Assembly (NCBI RefSeq): GCF_002082565.1
Contig: NZ_CP020562.1
Span: forward strand, 1,736,001-1,800,000
DNA from: Halomonas sp. GT
Lineage (GTDB): Bacteria; Pseudomonadota; Gammaproteobacteria; Pseudomonadales; Halomonadaceae
Length of the DNA stretch: 64,000 bases
Reading direction: 5' to 3'
The notes under the pieces are model-generated. The model saw nothing but the letters and a program-made list of their open reading frames with translations. It was not told the DNA's origin and did no database searches. Both the position numbers and the translations under genes were made by a program. This document shows, piece after piece, positions 40,965-50,605 of the stretch; the stretch's first letter is position 1; every line of letters begins with the position of its first letter.

Positions 40965-41060
40965 CGTCATTCCCGAGTGGGGTTATCGGGAATCCACCTT
41001 GACCTTGGCCTGCAGTAGCCCGAAACCACAGCCCAACATGGATTCCCGCTGGGAGTGACG
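40965..41060. repeat. Palindromic intergenic repeat of the CGTCATTCCC type
   Basis: The element opens with CGTCATTCCC and closes with GGGAGTGACG (one base off a perfect inverted repeat). Inside lie GGGAATCCA and TGGATTCCC, also inverted. Short palindromic repeats with these ends are common between proteobacterial genes. It lies between the rrn terminator and the 3' end of guaD and fills much of the 277-bp gap; the rest of that gap shows one further hairpin. Confidence 0.65.
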
Positions 41061-41106
41061 AGGGTGGCTCGGAGGACTGGAGTCAACGTCAAGTACTTAT
41101 TAAGAG

Positions 41107-41135
41107 AAGCCCCGGGCGCAGAGTGTTCGGGGCTT
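41107..41135 (-). terminator. Hairpin after guaD, possible terminator
   Basis: AAGCCCCG (41107-41114) and CGGGGCTT (41128-41135) make an 8-bp stem about 60 bases past the guaD stop. The minus-strand sequence beyond has only a short T-rich stretch, so termination is likely but not certain. Confidence 0.5.
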
Positions 41136-41197
41136 ATGATTGTGGGCTATCTTGAAATCCCTCAAGGTATCCGTTTGGGGGATTTTAACTTTGAAAA

Positions 41198-42511
41198 TTA
41201 ATCTCTTTGATGCTGGCATTCGCCAGCGGCCCATGTTTCGTAGATAGCGCGATCATCAGCGAGCATCATCAGCGCAAATAAACGCTCGCCGAGCGTTGTG
41301 CTGTGTTGGATACGGCGCTTCAACAGTGATGTCGCATGAGGGTCAATCACTACAAAATCTGCCTCGTAGGAAGGGGCAAGCTGGCCGATATGGGTATCTA
41401 ATGAGAGCGCTTTTGCATTGCCATGGGTTAAACCATAAAAACCTTGCCATGCGGTAAGCGGTTGCCCTCCTAATTGGCCCACTTGGTAGGCTGCCTTAAG
41501 CGTTCCAAACCCTGATAAATCGGTGCCTGCGCCGATATCGCTAGCATAGGTAAATGCCATACCAGTCTGTTTAGCTGCCTCCCGGTCAAATAATCCGCTG
41601 CCTAGGAAAAGATTGGAGCTTGGACAAAAGGCAATATTGGCGCCTCGATCCGCCAGGCGTTTACGCATATCGTTATCCAGATGGATGCCATGTGCGAAGG
41701 TGCTGCGGGGGCCGACTAACCCCGCTTCCTCATAAACGGCTAAGTAGTCGCGGCTACCAGGAAATAATTCGGCTACCCAGTCTAATTCCCCACTGTTTTC
41801 AGCCAAATGAGTTTGCAGCCAAAGGCTAGAGTCATTACGTAAGAGAGCGCCAGCAGCATCCATTTGCACTTTGGTAGAGGTAGGCGCAAAGCGTGGTGTG
41901 ACGCTATAACCTAGTCGGCCATTGCCATGCCAGTCTTGAATAAGACGCTCACTGTCTGCAATCCCTGACATGCCATCCATTAGCGCGTCAGGCGCGTTGC
42001 GGTCCATTAATACTTTGCCGACCAGCATGCGTAGCTGACGTTTTTGGCAGGCGGTGAAGAACGCATCTACTGAGCCAGGGTGACTGGAGCCAAATACTTG
42101 GGCTGTTGTCGTTCCTGCACGAAGCATTTCATCTAGGAAAGCGTTCGATAGCGCTTCTGCATGTGCATGATTGGCAAAACGGCACTCTTCAGGAAACGTA
42201 TAGTCATTTAGCCAATCAAGTAGCTGTCGGCCGTAGGAAGCCATGATGTCTAGCTGAACATAGTGAACGTGAGTATCGATAAAACCGGGCATAATCAACT
42301 TGCCTCGATAATCAATAACATGGGCGTCACTTGGCAGTTGGTGAGAGAGATCACCATAGTGGCCGACAGCCTGAATATGACTGCCTTTTAGCCAAAGTAG
42401 CCCGTCGCCATAATGCTCTAGGCTACCTGGCTGAGGTAGGTCATCATTACCTGGGTCGCGTGCAAAGCTGACAATTTCAGCGCGGATGAGCGTATCGATT
42501 GAGGAATTCAT
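41198..42511 (-). CDS. guaD: Guanine deaminase
   Basis: Zinc amidohydrolase that deaminates guanine to xanthine, feeding xanthine dehydrogenase. The 437 residues show the amidohydrolase PGFIDTHVHYVQ metal motif, QTHLAEN, FAHGIHLD and the ASDIGAGTDLSGF segment. The start ATG 42511 is one base past the xdhC stop, so it is the last gene of xdhA-xdhB-xdhC-guaD. The ORF could extend into xdhC to 42568, but family similarity begins at MNSSIDTLIRAEIVSF. Confidence 0.94.
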   Translation of the reverse strand: MNSSIDTLIRAEIVSFARDPGNDDLPQPGSLEHYGDGLLWLKGSHIQAVGHYGDLSHQLPSDAHVIDYRGKLIMPGFIDTHVHYVQLDIMASYGRQLLDWLNDYTFPEECRFANHAHAEALSNAFLDEMLRAGTTTAQVFGSSHPGSVDAFFTACQKRQLRMLVGKVLMDRNAPDALMDGMSGIADSERLIQDWHGNGRLGYSVTPRFAPTSTKVQMDAAGALLRNDSSLWLQTHLAENSGELDWVAELFPGSRDYLAVYEEAGLVGPRSTFAHGIHLDNDMRKRLADRGANIAFCPSSNLFLGSGLFDREAAKQTGMAFTYASDIGAGTDLSGFGTLKAAYQVGQLGGQPLTAWQGFYGLTHGNAKALSLDTHIGQLAPSYEADFVVIDPHATSLLKRRIQHSTTLGERLFALMMLADDRAIYETWAAGECQHQRD

Positions 42512-42512
42512 A

Positions 42513-43385
42513 TTAACTCTGAGTCGTTTTCGTATCGTCAACAAGTGCACGTATTGCGTTCGGCTCAAGGCCGCGCATTTCTAGTGAGGCTGGCTTGTCT
42601 GTTAGCCAAAGCAGTTCGGTTACCACCGTCAAAGCGATCGCATAGGGAGTTTTGTTGCTAAGTTTAGTGTTATGGATACAGCCAATGGGACTGCGTACAC
42701 GCTCTATTTCCTCGGCGGTGCAGCCTTCACGTTGCAGTCGTCCTCGGAAGCTTGCCCATTTGCTATCAGAGCCGATTAGTCCTATTGAGGCGATGTCATG
42801 ACGCTTTAGTAAAGCAGTGATAAGGGCATAGTCTTCATCATGGTTGTGGGTTAACACCAGTGCATGACAGTAGGGTGGCAGAGTTAAAGTATCTTCCTGT
42901 GCATTGCTCAGCGTATGGCAACTAAGTCGGGGTTGCTGCTGATCGCGTTCGTTAAATGCATCTACTCGGCTATCAAACCAGTGTATTTGCCAGGGTAGCG
43001 GTTCGCTAAGCTTTACGATCTCTCGTCCGACATGGCCAGCACCAAACAAGGCGATATTGATAGCCGCCCCAGGAAACACCTCCAGCAGCACATTGACATA
43101 ACCGCCACAGCACTGGCCGCTGCGTCCACCGAGTGAGAATGCCTCTAAGTGAAAGCCTACGCGGCCTTGCTGTAAAAAGTCTCGGGCAGCGTGGATAGTT
43201 TGCCACTCGAAAGTGCCTCCACCTAACGTGTCATAGACCGCTTCTTGCGTGATCACCATGCGCGCGCCGGGCTCACGCGGGGTTGAACCCGCGCTGGTTA
43301 CCTGAGTGGCTAATACATGGGGAACACCGCTACGCTGCAATCGATCGAGTGCCGCGTGCCAAGTTTCTGCTGAGGGCTGTGTCAT
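42513..43385 (-). CDS. xdhC: Xanthine dehydrogenase accessory protein XdhC
   Basis: Binds and sulfurates the molybdenum cofactor and inserts it into XdhB in characterised systems. The 290 residues contain the N-terminal XdhC/CoxI domain (TSAGSTPREPGARM) and a Rossmann-like ALFGAGHVGREIV. The SIGLIGSDSKWASFR and SPIGC stretches are family features. It overlaps xdhB by 4 bases (ATGA). Confidence 0.94.
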   Translation of the reverse strand: MTQPSAETWHAALDRLQRSGVPHVLATQVTSAGSTPREPGARMVITQEAVYDTLGGGTFEWQTIHAARDFLQQGRVGFHLEAFSLGGRSGQCCGGYVNVLLEVFPGAAINIALFGAGHVGREIVKLSEPLPWQIHWFDSRVDAFNERDQQQPRLSCHTLSNAQEDTLTLPPYCHALVLTHNHDEDYALITALLKRHDIASIGLIGSDSKWASFRGRLQREGCTAEEIERVRSPIGCIHNTKLSNKTPYAIALTVVTELLWLTDKPASLEMRGLEPNAIRALVDDTKTTQS

Positions 43386-45805
43386 AGTGCTTTTTCCCTG
43401 ATTGCGTTTGCAGCCAGCATCACTCGCTCAGGGGTTGCGGGAGTGTCGAGATGGGGAGACGCTTGGTAATCGGTTAAGCTTGAAAGCGCATCACGGAGTG
43501 CAGACCAAACACAGATACCAAGCATAAACGGTGGCTCACCAACGGCTTTAGAACGGTATAGACTTGCCATGGAGTTTGGGTGGCCTTCCAGTAGTTCAAC
43601 GTTGAAAATAGCGGGAAGATCACCAAACGTGGGTATTTTATAGGTTGCAGGCCCGTCGCTAATCAGTAGGCCTTTATCGTTCCACTTAAGCTCTTCACTA
43701 GTTAGCCAACCCATTCCCTGGATAAAACCACCTTCTACTTGGCCAATATCAATAGCAGGATTTAGCGAATTACCAACGTCATGTAGCACATCAACGCGGG
43801 TAACAAGATATTCGCCGCTTAATGTATCAACATTGACTTCAGCAACGGCTGCTCCAAACGCGTAATAATAAAAAGGGCGGCCTTGGCCCGTTGCACGGTT
43901 GTAATGAATCAGTGGTGTGGCATAAAAGCCTTTTTCTGAAAGCGAGATGCGATTGAGATAGGCTGTTTGAATAAGCTCTCCCCAGGGGATGCGACGCTCG
44001 CTCTCTCCAATACCAGCAATCAGCAGGCCATCTTCCAGACGCATATCTTCTCGGTCTAAGCCGCCCTCAAAATGCGTCGAAGCAAAGTCGAACAACCTTT
44101 CGCGCAGTTTGCTGGCAGCATCTCGCGCAGCCATTCCATTGAGGTCGGCGCCGCTTGAAGCTGCCGTAGGGGACGTATTGGGTATTTTATCCGTGCGAGT
44201 GGCACTAATCCGAACGCTATCTAAATCCAAGCCAAGTTCGCGCGCCACTACTTGGCAAATCTTGGTGTGCAGCCCTTGGCCCATTTCAGTGCCGCCGTGA
44301 TTGATCATGATGCTGCCATCGGTATAAACGTGCAGCAGAGCACCGGCTTGGTTGAGGTGCTGGGCGGTAAATGAGATGCCAAACTTTACTGGCGTCAGCG
44401 CAAGCCCTTTTTTAATAATAGGACTGTTGCTATTAAATGCCTTAATAGCTGCACGGCGTGCCCAGTAATCACTACTGGTTTCCAATGTATCTACCAGCGT
44501 ATGCAGCAACTGTTTTTGATCCACTGACTGGCCGTAGTGGGTGATGTCTCGCCCATCGCGATAGAAGTTTCGTTTGCGTATGGTGAGAGGGTCTTCACCG
44601 ACTTTGCGCGCGATATCATCCATTGCAGCTTCGATAATCATCATGCCCTGAGGGCCGCCGAAGCCCCGAAAAGCCGTGTTAGAAGCCGTATGGGTCTTAG
44701 CTCGGTGACCGGTGACGCGAGCATTGCCTAATGAGTAAGCGTTGTCGGCATGGAACATTGCACGATCAACAATGGCGTCCGAAAGGTCAGGTGAGTATCC
44801 GCAGTCACCAATAACTGTTATGTCTCCCCCCTGGATGATGCCTTGCCGATTAATTGCTAGTCGGTAGCGATTATGAAAGGGGTGTCGCTTACCGGTCGCG
44901 CGCATATCATCACTTCGTGGTAGACGTATACGTGTGGCTTTTCCGGTTCTGCGGGCAATAATGGCTGCCATACAAGCCCAAGGAGACGCTTGAGTTTCTT
45001 TGCCTCCAAAACCGCCGCCCATTCGGCGTACTTCAACGGTGACAGCATGAAAGGGAATGCCCAGTACTTCAGCGACAAGTTTTTGGGTCTCACTAGGGTG
45101 CTGGTTAGAGGTATGAACAATGACCCCTTCATCTTCGGTGGGCAGAACTAAGCATGCTTGTCCCTCCAGGTAAAAATGTTCCTGTCCGCCGATAAAAAGC
45201 TCGCCCTCAACCGTTTGCTCGGCTTGGTGCAGTTCCGTTTGCCAATCGCCTCGCTCTTGAACATGTGTAGGGCGAACCACATCATTGCGTTCGGCAGCAG
45301 CAACAGGGTCGAGGCTAGCTGGTTGTTCATCAATACTTAACTTGGCCAGCGTTACCGCTCGACGAGCAGCCTGAAGCGAGGTAGCCGCAACGGCGAAAAT
45401 ACACTGGCCTGCGTAGCTAATTTCTTGGTCAACAAAAATGGGGTCGCCTGGAAACACAGGGCCGATATCTGTATGGCCGGGCACATCGTGAAAAGTGATG
45501 ACATCGACAACGCCAGACGCCTGTTTGACTGCATCGAGATCAAGCGCGGTCAATGTGCCGTGTGCGACAGGAGAAAGCCCCAAAGCTACATACAGTGCAT
45601 CGGCCGGTGCTTTGAGGTCATCAATGTAGGCAGCCTTGCCTGTAACGTGTTTTTCAGCGCTTTCATGGAAGCTAGCGGTGCCTGCTTGGCGCTGACCGCG
45701 GCTATCGACAGTATGGCGGGCAAGTGGGCCTGACCCTTGTATGTGGTCATGTAACTCTCGACGAGCGCGGCTGCTATCGCCATCAAGTTTAGTGAGCGTA
45801 CGCAT
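43382..45805 (-). CDS. xdhB: Xanthine dehydrogenase, molybdopterin-binding subunit
   Basis: Large catalytic subunit that oxidises hypoxanthine and xanthine to urate. The 807 residues begin with the a/b hammerhead domain (HVTGKAAYIDDLKAP). The Mo-cofactor domains follow, with RMGGGFGGKE, FRGFGGPQG, and the substrate-site Glu in KAVGEPPFMLG near the C-terminus. Its start lies 17 bases inside xdhA. Confidence 0.95.
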   Translation of the reverse strand: MRTLTKLDGDSSRARRELHDHIQGSGPLARHTVDSRGQRQAGTASFHESAEKHVTGKAAYIDDLKAPADALYVALGLSPVAHGTLTALDLDAVKQASGVVDVITFHDVPGHTDIGPVFPGDPIFVDQEISYAGQCIFAVAATSLQAARRAVTLAKLSIDEQPASLDPVAAAERNDVVRPTHVQERGDWQTELHQAEQTVEGELFIGGQEHFYLEGQACLVLPTEDEGVIVHTSNQHPSETQKLVAEVLGIPFHAVTVEVRRMGGGFGGKETQASPWACMAAIIARRTGKATRIRLPRSDDMRATGKRHPFHNRYRLAINRQGIIQGGDITVIGDCGYSPDLSDAIVDRAMFHADNAYSLGNARVTGHRAKTHTASNTAFRGFGGPQGMMIIEAAMDDIARKVGEDPLTIRKRNFYRDGRDITHYGQSVDQKQLLHTLVDTLETSSDYWARRAAIKAFNSNSPIIKKGLALTPVKFGISFTAQHLNQAGALLHVYTDGSIMINHGGTEMGQGLHTKICQVVARELGLDLDSVRISATRTDKIPNTSPTAASSGADLNGMAARDAASKLRERLFDFASTHFEGGLDREDMRLEDGLLIAGIGESERRIPWGELIQTAYLNRISLSEKGFYATPLIHYNRATGQGRPFYYYAFGAAVAEVNVDTLSGEYLVTRVDVLHDVGNSLNPAIDIGQVEGGFIQGMGWLTSEELKWNDKGLLISDGPATYKIPTFGDLPAIFNVELLEGHPNSMASLYRSKAVGEPPFMLGICVWSALRDALSSLTDYQASPHLDTPATPERVMLAANAIREKAL

Positions 45806-47246
45806 GGAGCATCACCTCCTGGTTGGGTGACGAAAGCGATAAATAGAGGCGTTCTAATAGGTTGAGAGCGGCTTGTTCTCGATAATATTGGCTACCCCGT
45901 ACATCGCTCATTGGCTGAAATTCTTCAGCAAGGGCTTGCTGGGCTGCTTGAAAGCTAGCTTTGGAAACGGGCTGTCCCTCTAGCGCAGCTTCTGTTTGAC
46001 TAGCTCGCTTGGGAATTGCAGCCATACCGCCAAAGGCAATGCGGACATCCTCCATCACACCCTTATTAACACGGTAGCAAAACGCACCTAATACCGCCGT
46101 TATGTCATCCTCGCGTCGTTTAGAAAGCTTCCAAACCCTTAGTGTGGCTGATTCAGCCAGTTGAGGTATAAAAATACGGCTGATGACTTCATCAGCAGCC
46201 AGCGCTGTTTTCTTATAGTCGATAAAAAAATCACTCAGCAAGAGCTGGCGAGTATTGACGTGGCTGGTAAGTTCTAACCAGGCATTGAGGGCCAGCAGTA
46301 CAGGTGGTGTATCCCCAATTGGCGAAGCGTTGGCGATGTTTCCGCCAAGCGTTCCCCGATTACGAACTTGTTGGGAGCCGAGCCTGTGAAGGAGGTGTGC
46401 AAACGCAGGAAAGTGACTGTTTAATAAGGGCTCAAGCTGCGTGTACGTAACCCCGGCGCCTACCCACCAACCTGGTTGAGCTTGGAATGTCGTCTCTTCA
46501 ATTTGGCGCAATTCAGTCACACGCGTGGTGTCAATAAGCTGGTTCAATGCGGTAAGGCGCTGAGTGCTTTCCAGCCATAGATCTGTAGCGCCAGCCACGA
46601 GGCGTGCATCAGGATAGCGATATCTTGTGTCGGCCAACTCAGCCAAGGTGGTTGGCTGTACGAAGAGCAGTTCACTCTTAGTGGTTGACCCCGGCGCATG
46701 AAGCGTGTGGCTGGCTGGCTGAGACACATCGAACCACTGCGGTGCTTCCCAAGAGAAATCTTGCATACTCAATGCGGCGTCACGAATAGGTCGGTATCCC
46801 GTGCAGCGGCATAAATTTCCACCTAATGTGGCTTCAAGTGTTTCTGGTGTGAGAGGCGAGGGGCGCTGCTGCTGGTTGGCATGCAATGTGAACAATGACA
46901 TGACAATTCCTGGTGTGCAAAATCCGCACTGGCTGCCATGGCACTCGATCATTGCACGCTGAGCTGGGTGTAGATTGCCTTCCGTCGCTAGCCCTTCGAC
47001 GGTAATTATGTGCTGACCGTGAAGTTGATGAGCGGGGGTAATACACGCGTTGACGCTTAAAAAGCGGCTTTGCGTGTCGCTTGGATTGTTGATTGCGACT
47101 GTACAAGCGCCACAATCACCCGATGCGCAGCCCTCTTTTGTGCCAGTGATGCCCAAATGATCACGCAACAGCGTTAGAATGCTGGTGTCAGGGGGTACAT
47201 GACACTGCTTGGGGGTGCCGTTGAGCAGGAACTCAATCGTAGCCAT
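45789..47246 (-). CDS. xdhA: Xanthine dehydrogenase, iron-sulfur/FAD subunit
   Basis: Small subunit carrying two 2Fe-2S clusters and FAD. The 485 residues contain the plant-type ferredoxin set CASGDCGAC, the helical cluster CGFCTPG with CRCTGY, and a CO-dehydrogenase-type FAD domain (VAGATDLW, NRGTLGGNIANASPIGD). The ATG at 47246 has GGAG seven bases upstream and fits the family start; a longer frame to 47378 would run across the operator and is rejected. It heads xdhA-B-C-guaD, divergent from the RutR-like gene. Confidence 0.95.
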   Translation of the reverse strand: MATIEFLLNGTPKQCHVPPDTSILTLLRDHLGITGTKEGCASGDCGACTVAINNPSDTQSRFLSVNACITPAHQLHGQHIITVEGLATEGNLHPAQRAMIECHGSQCGFCTPGIVMSLFTLHANQQQRPSPLTPETLEATLGGNLCRCTGYRPIRDAALSMQDFSWEAPQWFDVSQPASHTLHAPGSTTKSELLFVQPTTLAELADTRYRYPDARLVAGATDLWLESTQRLTALNQLIDTTRVTELRQIEETTFQAQPGWWVGAGVTYTQLEPLLNSHFPAFAHLLHRLGSQQVRNRGTLGGNIANASPIGDTPPVLLALNAWLELTSHVNTRQLLLSDFFIDYKKTALAADEVISRIFIPQLAESATLRVWKLSKRREDDITAVLGAFCYRVNKGVMEDVRIAFGGMAAIPKRASQTEAALEGQPVSKASFQAAQQALAEEFQPMSDVRGSQYYREQAALNLLERLYLSLSSPNQEVMLHAYAH

Positions 47247-47269
47247 GCCAAACTCCGTTATGATTGTTC

Positions 47270-47283
47270 TGACCGATCGGTCA
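47270..47283. promoter_or_regulatory. RutR-like operator upstream of xdhA
   Basis: TGACCGATCGGTCA is a perfect 14-bp palindrome, 23 bases before the xdhA ATG. It resembles the E. coli RutR site TTGACCAnnTGGTCAA, which keeps TGACC and GGTCA at the same spacing. The divergent gene encodes a RutR-like repressor. A related but imperfect site, TGACCATTGGT, lies at 47403-47413 near that regulator's own start. Operator function is inferred. Confidence 0.7.
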
Positions 47284-47448
47284 ATATTGTTTAGCTTGAG
47301 ACAAAAAAGCGCACCTTGCAAGAATTTGTTGCTAATGCGGCTGTCTGTGCACTTACACGGCAGGCGTCGATAAACCAATTATATGTAATAAGTCCCATGG
47401 GCTGACCATTGGTGCTTATCAAAAGCGCTTATTAAAGGAGCTTAATCA

Positions 47449-48108
47449 ATGACAGCGGATACCGCTAACCATGAAAATGCCAGCAGAGATCGCATTGAAC
47501 AGACCATACTGAGCGCTGCGGAGCAGGTGTTTTCTCAACATGGTTATCGTGGTGCCAGCCTTCAGGCAATCGCCGATATAGCAGGTCTTCCTAAGGCGAA
47601 TATTCTCTATTACATGGGCAGTAAGCAGCTGCTTTATGTACGACTGCTTAATCGAATGATGAACCGATGGAATGCGGTACTTGAAGATATAACACCTGAA
47701 AGTGATCCAGCTAAGGTATTAAGCGATTTTATTCGCACCAAAATGATGTTGGGCCAGCGTTATCCTGAAGGTTCAAAGCTGTTTGCCGCTGAGATTTTGG
47801 CTGGCGCGCCTTTCTTGAATAATTACCTCTCCGGTGAATTAAAAGAGTGGGTAACTTCCCGTGCAGAAATTATTCACCAGTGGTCTCAGCTCGGAAAAAT
47901 GGATGATGTTGATCCTCGTTGGCTTATATTCTTGATCTGGTCGGCCACTCAGCATTACACCGAATACAGTGCACAGGTAACGGGGATATTAGGGACTGAG
48001 GTGCTCAGCGAAGCGGATTTCGAGTCCATTTGCCGTTTTCTTGAGCATGTTATTTTGAAAGGATGCGGTATTTCAGCATCGCATTTATCAAGCGGCGTAT
48101 CAGTTTAG
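47449..48108 (+). CDS. TetR family regulator, RutR-like
   Basis: A 219-residue repressor-type protein. The N-terminal helix-turn-helix (HGYRGASLQAIADIAGLPKANILYY) and the C-terminal domain (YPEGSKLFAAEILAGAPFL, then LIFLIWSATQHYTEY) closely resemble RutR of E. coli, which senses uracil and thymine and controls pyrimidine and purine genes. Here the gene diverges from xdhA-B-C-guaD, so a purine-related ligand or target is likely; the effector is unknown. AAGGAG precedes the ATG at 47449. Confidence 0.88.
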   Translation: MTADTANHENASRDRIEQTILSAAEQVFSQHGYRGASLQAIADIAGLPKANILYYMGSKQLLYVRLLNRMMNRWNAVLEDITPESDPAKVLSDFIRTKMMLGQRYPEGSKLFAAEILAGAPFLNNYLSGELKEWVTSRAEIIHQWSQLGKMDDVDPRWLIFLIWSATQHYTEYSAQVTGILGTEVLSEADFESICRFLEHVILKGCGISASHLSSGVSV

Positions 48109-48128
48109 CTGTTATGTCTATATTGGCG

Positions 48129-50564
48129 ATGTCCACACTTCCAATTGAGCAGCACCTGAAGCCGATTCAGACCGCTCTTACTGAGCATAACCGCCTTATC
48201 TTAGTTGCCCAACCTGGGGCGGGTAAAACAACCCGCGTTCCGCTGTCTTTATTGAATAGCCAATGGGCGAAGGGCCAAAAGATATTGTTGTTAGAGCCTC
48301 GACGGGTAGCTGCTCGTTTGGCGGCAAGCTTTATGGCCGCGCAGCTTGATGAGCCTGTCGGTAAGACCGTTGGCTATCGTATGCGAGGGGACAGCAAAGT
48401 GGGCCCACACACACGCTTGGAGGTGGTCACCCAGGGCGTCCTGACGCGTATGTTGCAAGATGATCCGTTGCTCGAAGGAGTCGCCGGTATCATCTTCGAT
48501 GAGTTTCATGAACGCAGCATAGAAGCAGATCTTGGGCTAGCGCTATCGCTGGATATTCAGCAAAGCATTCGCGATGACTTACGGCTGATTGTGATGTCTG
48601 CGACGTTAGATGTTGCTGCATTAACAAGTGTATTGGGCAGCGATACATCCGTGATTGAAAGTATGGGGCGTGAATTCCCAATTGAAACGTATTATCGCCC
48701 TTTTAGCAGCGATGAAGCGTTAGACACCGCTACTTACCGAGTGATAGTGGAAGCCTTAGCGAATGCCAATAACGGTGATGTATTGGTGATTTTACCCGGT
48801 GTGGCAGAAATAACCCGATTGGTAAAAATACTGGACAGTAGCACCCTTGATGTTGAGGTATGCGCTTTACATGGTGGTATGCCTATCGAGGCTCAGCAAA
48901 ATGCATTGAAACCTCACGAAACTCGTCAGCGGGTGATTGTATCAACCGCCATTGCGGAATCCAGTGTGACAGTTGATGGTGTAAATGTGGTTATTGACGC
49001 TGGTTTGGAGCGAGTACCGTTGTTTCAGCCGCGAACTGGACTCACTCGTTTAACTACCCGACGTGTCAATCGTGCCAGCGCTGATCAACGTCGTGGTCGT
49101 GCAGGACGGCAGCAGCCGGGTGTATGTTATCGCTTGTGGTCTCAAGAGCAGCCACTAGTTGCCTATGGTGAACCTGAGATAGCACAAGCTGATTTATCAA
49201 GACTAGCGCTTGAAGTTGCCCGATGGGGAGCGCGTTCGCCAGATGAGTTAGTTTGGATGACACCACCGCCTATCGGCGCATGGCAAAGTAGCCAAGCGTT
49301 ACTTCGTCAGCTTGGTATTCTTGATTCGGCGGGTTTATTAACACCATTAGGTAAGCAAAGTGCGCGTTGGCCGTTTGAACCTCGTTTATCGGTCATGCTT
49401 TCGAAGGCTTTGTCACTTAATGCAGTACCGCTCGCCTGTGCATTAGCGGCTTTACTAGAAGGTAGGGAGCGTGTCAGTGGTTCATTGAAAGATGCGTTGG
49501 CCCAGCGGCTCAGCCAACCCTGGCGATTTCCTCAATGGCAACGAGAAACCAGGCGACTTACGGATATAGCTAGCGTTCAGCTGCCACATAAGGTATCGCT
49601 TGAGTTGCTTAGCTGTTTGTTAGCTATAGCTTATCCTGATCGAGTTGGTCAATTCATCAGCCCAGGCCGGTTCAAGCTTGCCAACGGCAAAACTGCCACG
49701 CTCTCCGTTAGCCACCCGCTAGCGAATGAAGCATTTATCGTCGCGGTTAGTGTAGAGAGTGCCAGCAGTGAAGCGGCAATATACCTGGCAGAGCCGATTA
49801 CGCAGGCAGCGCTCATTGACCTTTACCCGGCAACTCAACAGTGGGAGGAGCGCGTTACTTGGTCAAATGCCCAGGGAAAGCTTCTTGGTGAAGCTGTTCA
49901 GCGTCATGGTGAACTTGTGTTAGCAAGTCGGCCCTTAGCGGAGTTACCTGGAGAGGCTGTCAAAAAAGCGTTGCTGCGGGCATTAAAACAACGTCCTGCG
50001 GTGCTTTTTAATGACAAGATTAAGCAGTTACAGGGCCGAATGGCGCTAGTGGCGGGTATTAATCCTAATGCATGGCCTGACTGGTCAGAAAGCTCGCTAT
50101 TAGACAGCTTAGATGTTTGGTTGGCACCCTACATGACGGGTATTACACGTTTCAATCAGCTAGAAAAAATGCCGTTCCATAACTACTTAATGGCAACACT
50201 CAGCTGGGATGAGCAAACCCGTTTTGAGCGTTTAACGCCATCGACATTAATGGCTCCTAGTGGTAATCAAGCAACAATTGATTATGAGTCCTGCCTAGCA
50301 GGAAGGCCTCCAGTGCTTGCTCTGAAGCTACAGGAAGCGTTTGGTTGGCAAGATACTCCCGTCGTTGCGGACGGTCATATGCCTGTCGTCATTCATCTGC
50401 TATCACCAGCAAAAAGGCCGCTTCAAGTTACTCAGGATTTACGCAGTTTTTGGTTGAATGGCTACCCAGAGGTGCGTAAAGAGATGCGTGGCCGCTACCC
50501 TAAGCACCCCTGGCCTGAAGATCCAATTACCGCTCAAGCAACGGCCTCTACAAAACGACGGTAA
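48129..50564 (+). CDS. hrpB: ATP-dependent helicase HrpB
   Basis: DEAH-type RNA helicase homologue; the E. coli protein has no firm role (it is linked to beta-lactam tolerance phenotypes in some reports). The 811 residues match E. coli HrpB (809). Motifs: Walker A AQPGAGKTT, DEFHE, SATLD, QRRGRAGRQQPG; then the HrpB-specific C-terminal domain with NPNAWPDWSE and ending PKHPWPEDP. The ATG at 48129 was chosen by alignment with the E. coli start (MSTLPIEQ); an in-frame ATG at 48114 is possible, and neither has a clear ribosome site. Confidence 0.93.
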   Translation: MSTLPIEQHLKPIQTALTEHNRLILVAQPGAGKTTRVPLSLLNSQWAKGQKILLLEPRRVAARLAASFMAAQLDEPVGKTVGYRMRGDSKVGPHTRLEVVTQGVLTRMLQDDPLLEGVAGIIFDEFHERSIEADLGLALSLDIQQSIRDDLRLIVMSATLDVAALTSVLGSDTSVIESMGREFPIETYYRPFSSDEALDTATYRVIVEALANANNGDVLVILPGVAEITRLVKILDSSTLDVEVCALHGGMPIEAQQNALKPHETRQRVIVSTAIAESSVTVDGVNVVIDAGLERVPLFQPRTGLTRLTTRRVNRASADQRRGRAGRQQPGVCYRLWSQEQPLVAYGEPEIAQADLSRLALEVARWGARSPDELVWMTPPPIGAWQSSQALLRQLGILDSAGLLTPLGKQSARWPFEPRLSVMLSKALSLNAVPLACALAALLEGRERVSGSLKDALAQRLSQPWRFPQWQRETRRLTDIASVQLPHKVSLELLSCLLAIAYPDRVGQFISPGRFKLANGKTATLSVSHPLANEAFIVAVSVESASSEAAIYLAEPITQAALIDLYPATQQWEERVTWSNAQGKLLGEAVQRHGELVLASRPLAELPGEAVKKALLRALKQRPAVLFNDKIKQLQGRMALVAGINPNAWPDWSESSLLDSLDVWLAPYMTGITRFNQLEKMPFHNYLMATLSWDEQTRFERLTPSTLMAPSGNQATIDYESCLAGRPPVLALKLQEAFGWQDTPVVADGHMPVVIHLLSPAKRPLQVTQDLRSFWLNGYPEVRKEMRGRYPKHPWPEDPITAQATASTKRR

Positions 50565-50605
50565 GTTTAATAACGCCGTTTAAAGAGAAGCCAGATCGAA
50601 GAAGA

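Noticed and set aside
40921-41197. Mobile element or integrase next to the rrn operon
   Set aside because: tRNA and rRNA loci can be integration sites, but no integrase, transposase or direct-repeat attachment site is visible.
47247-47378. N-terminal extension of xdhA to 47378
   Set aside because: It would translate across the palindromic operator; the ferredoxin-domain start and ribosome site support ATG 47246.
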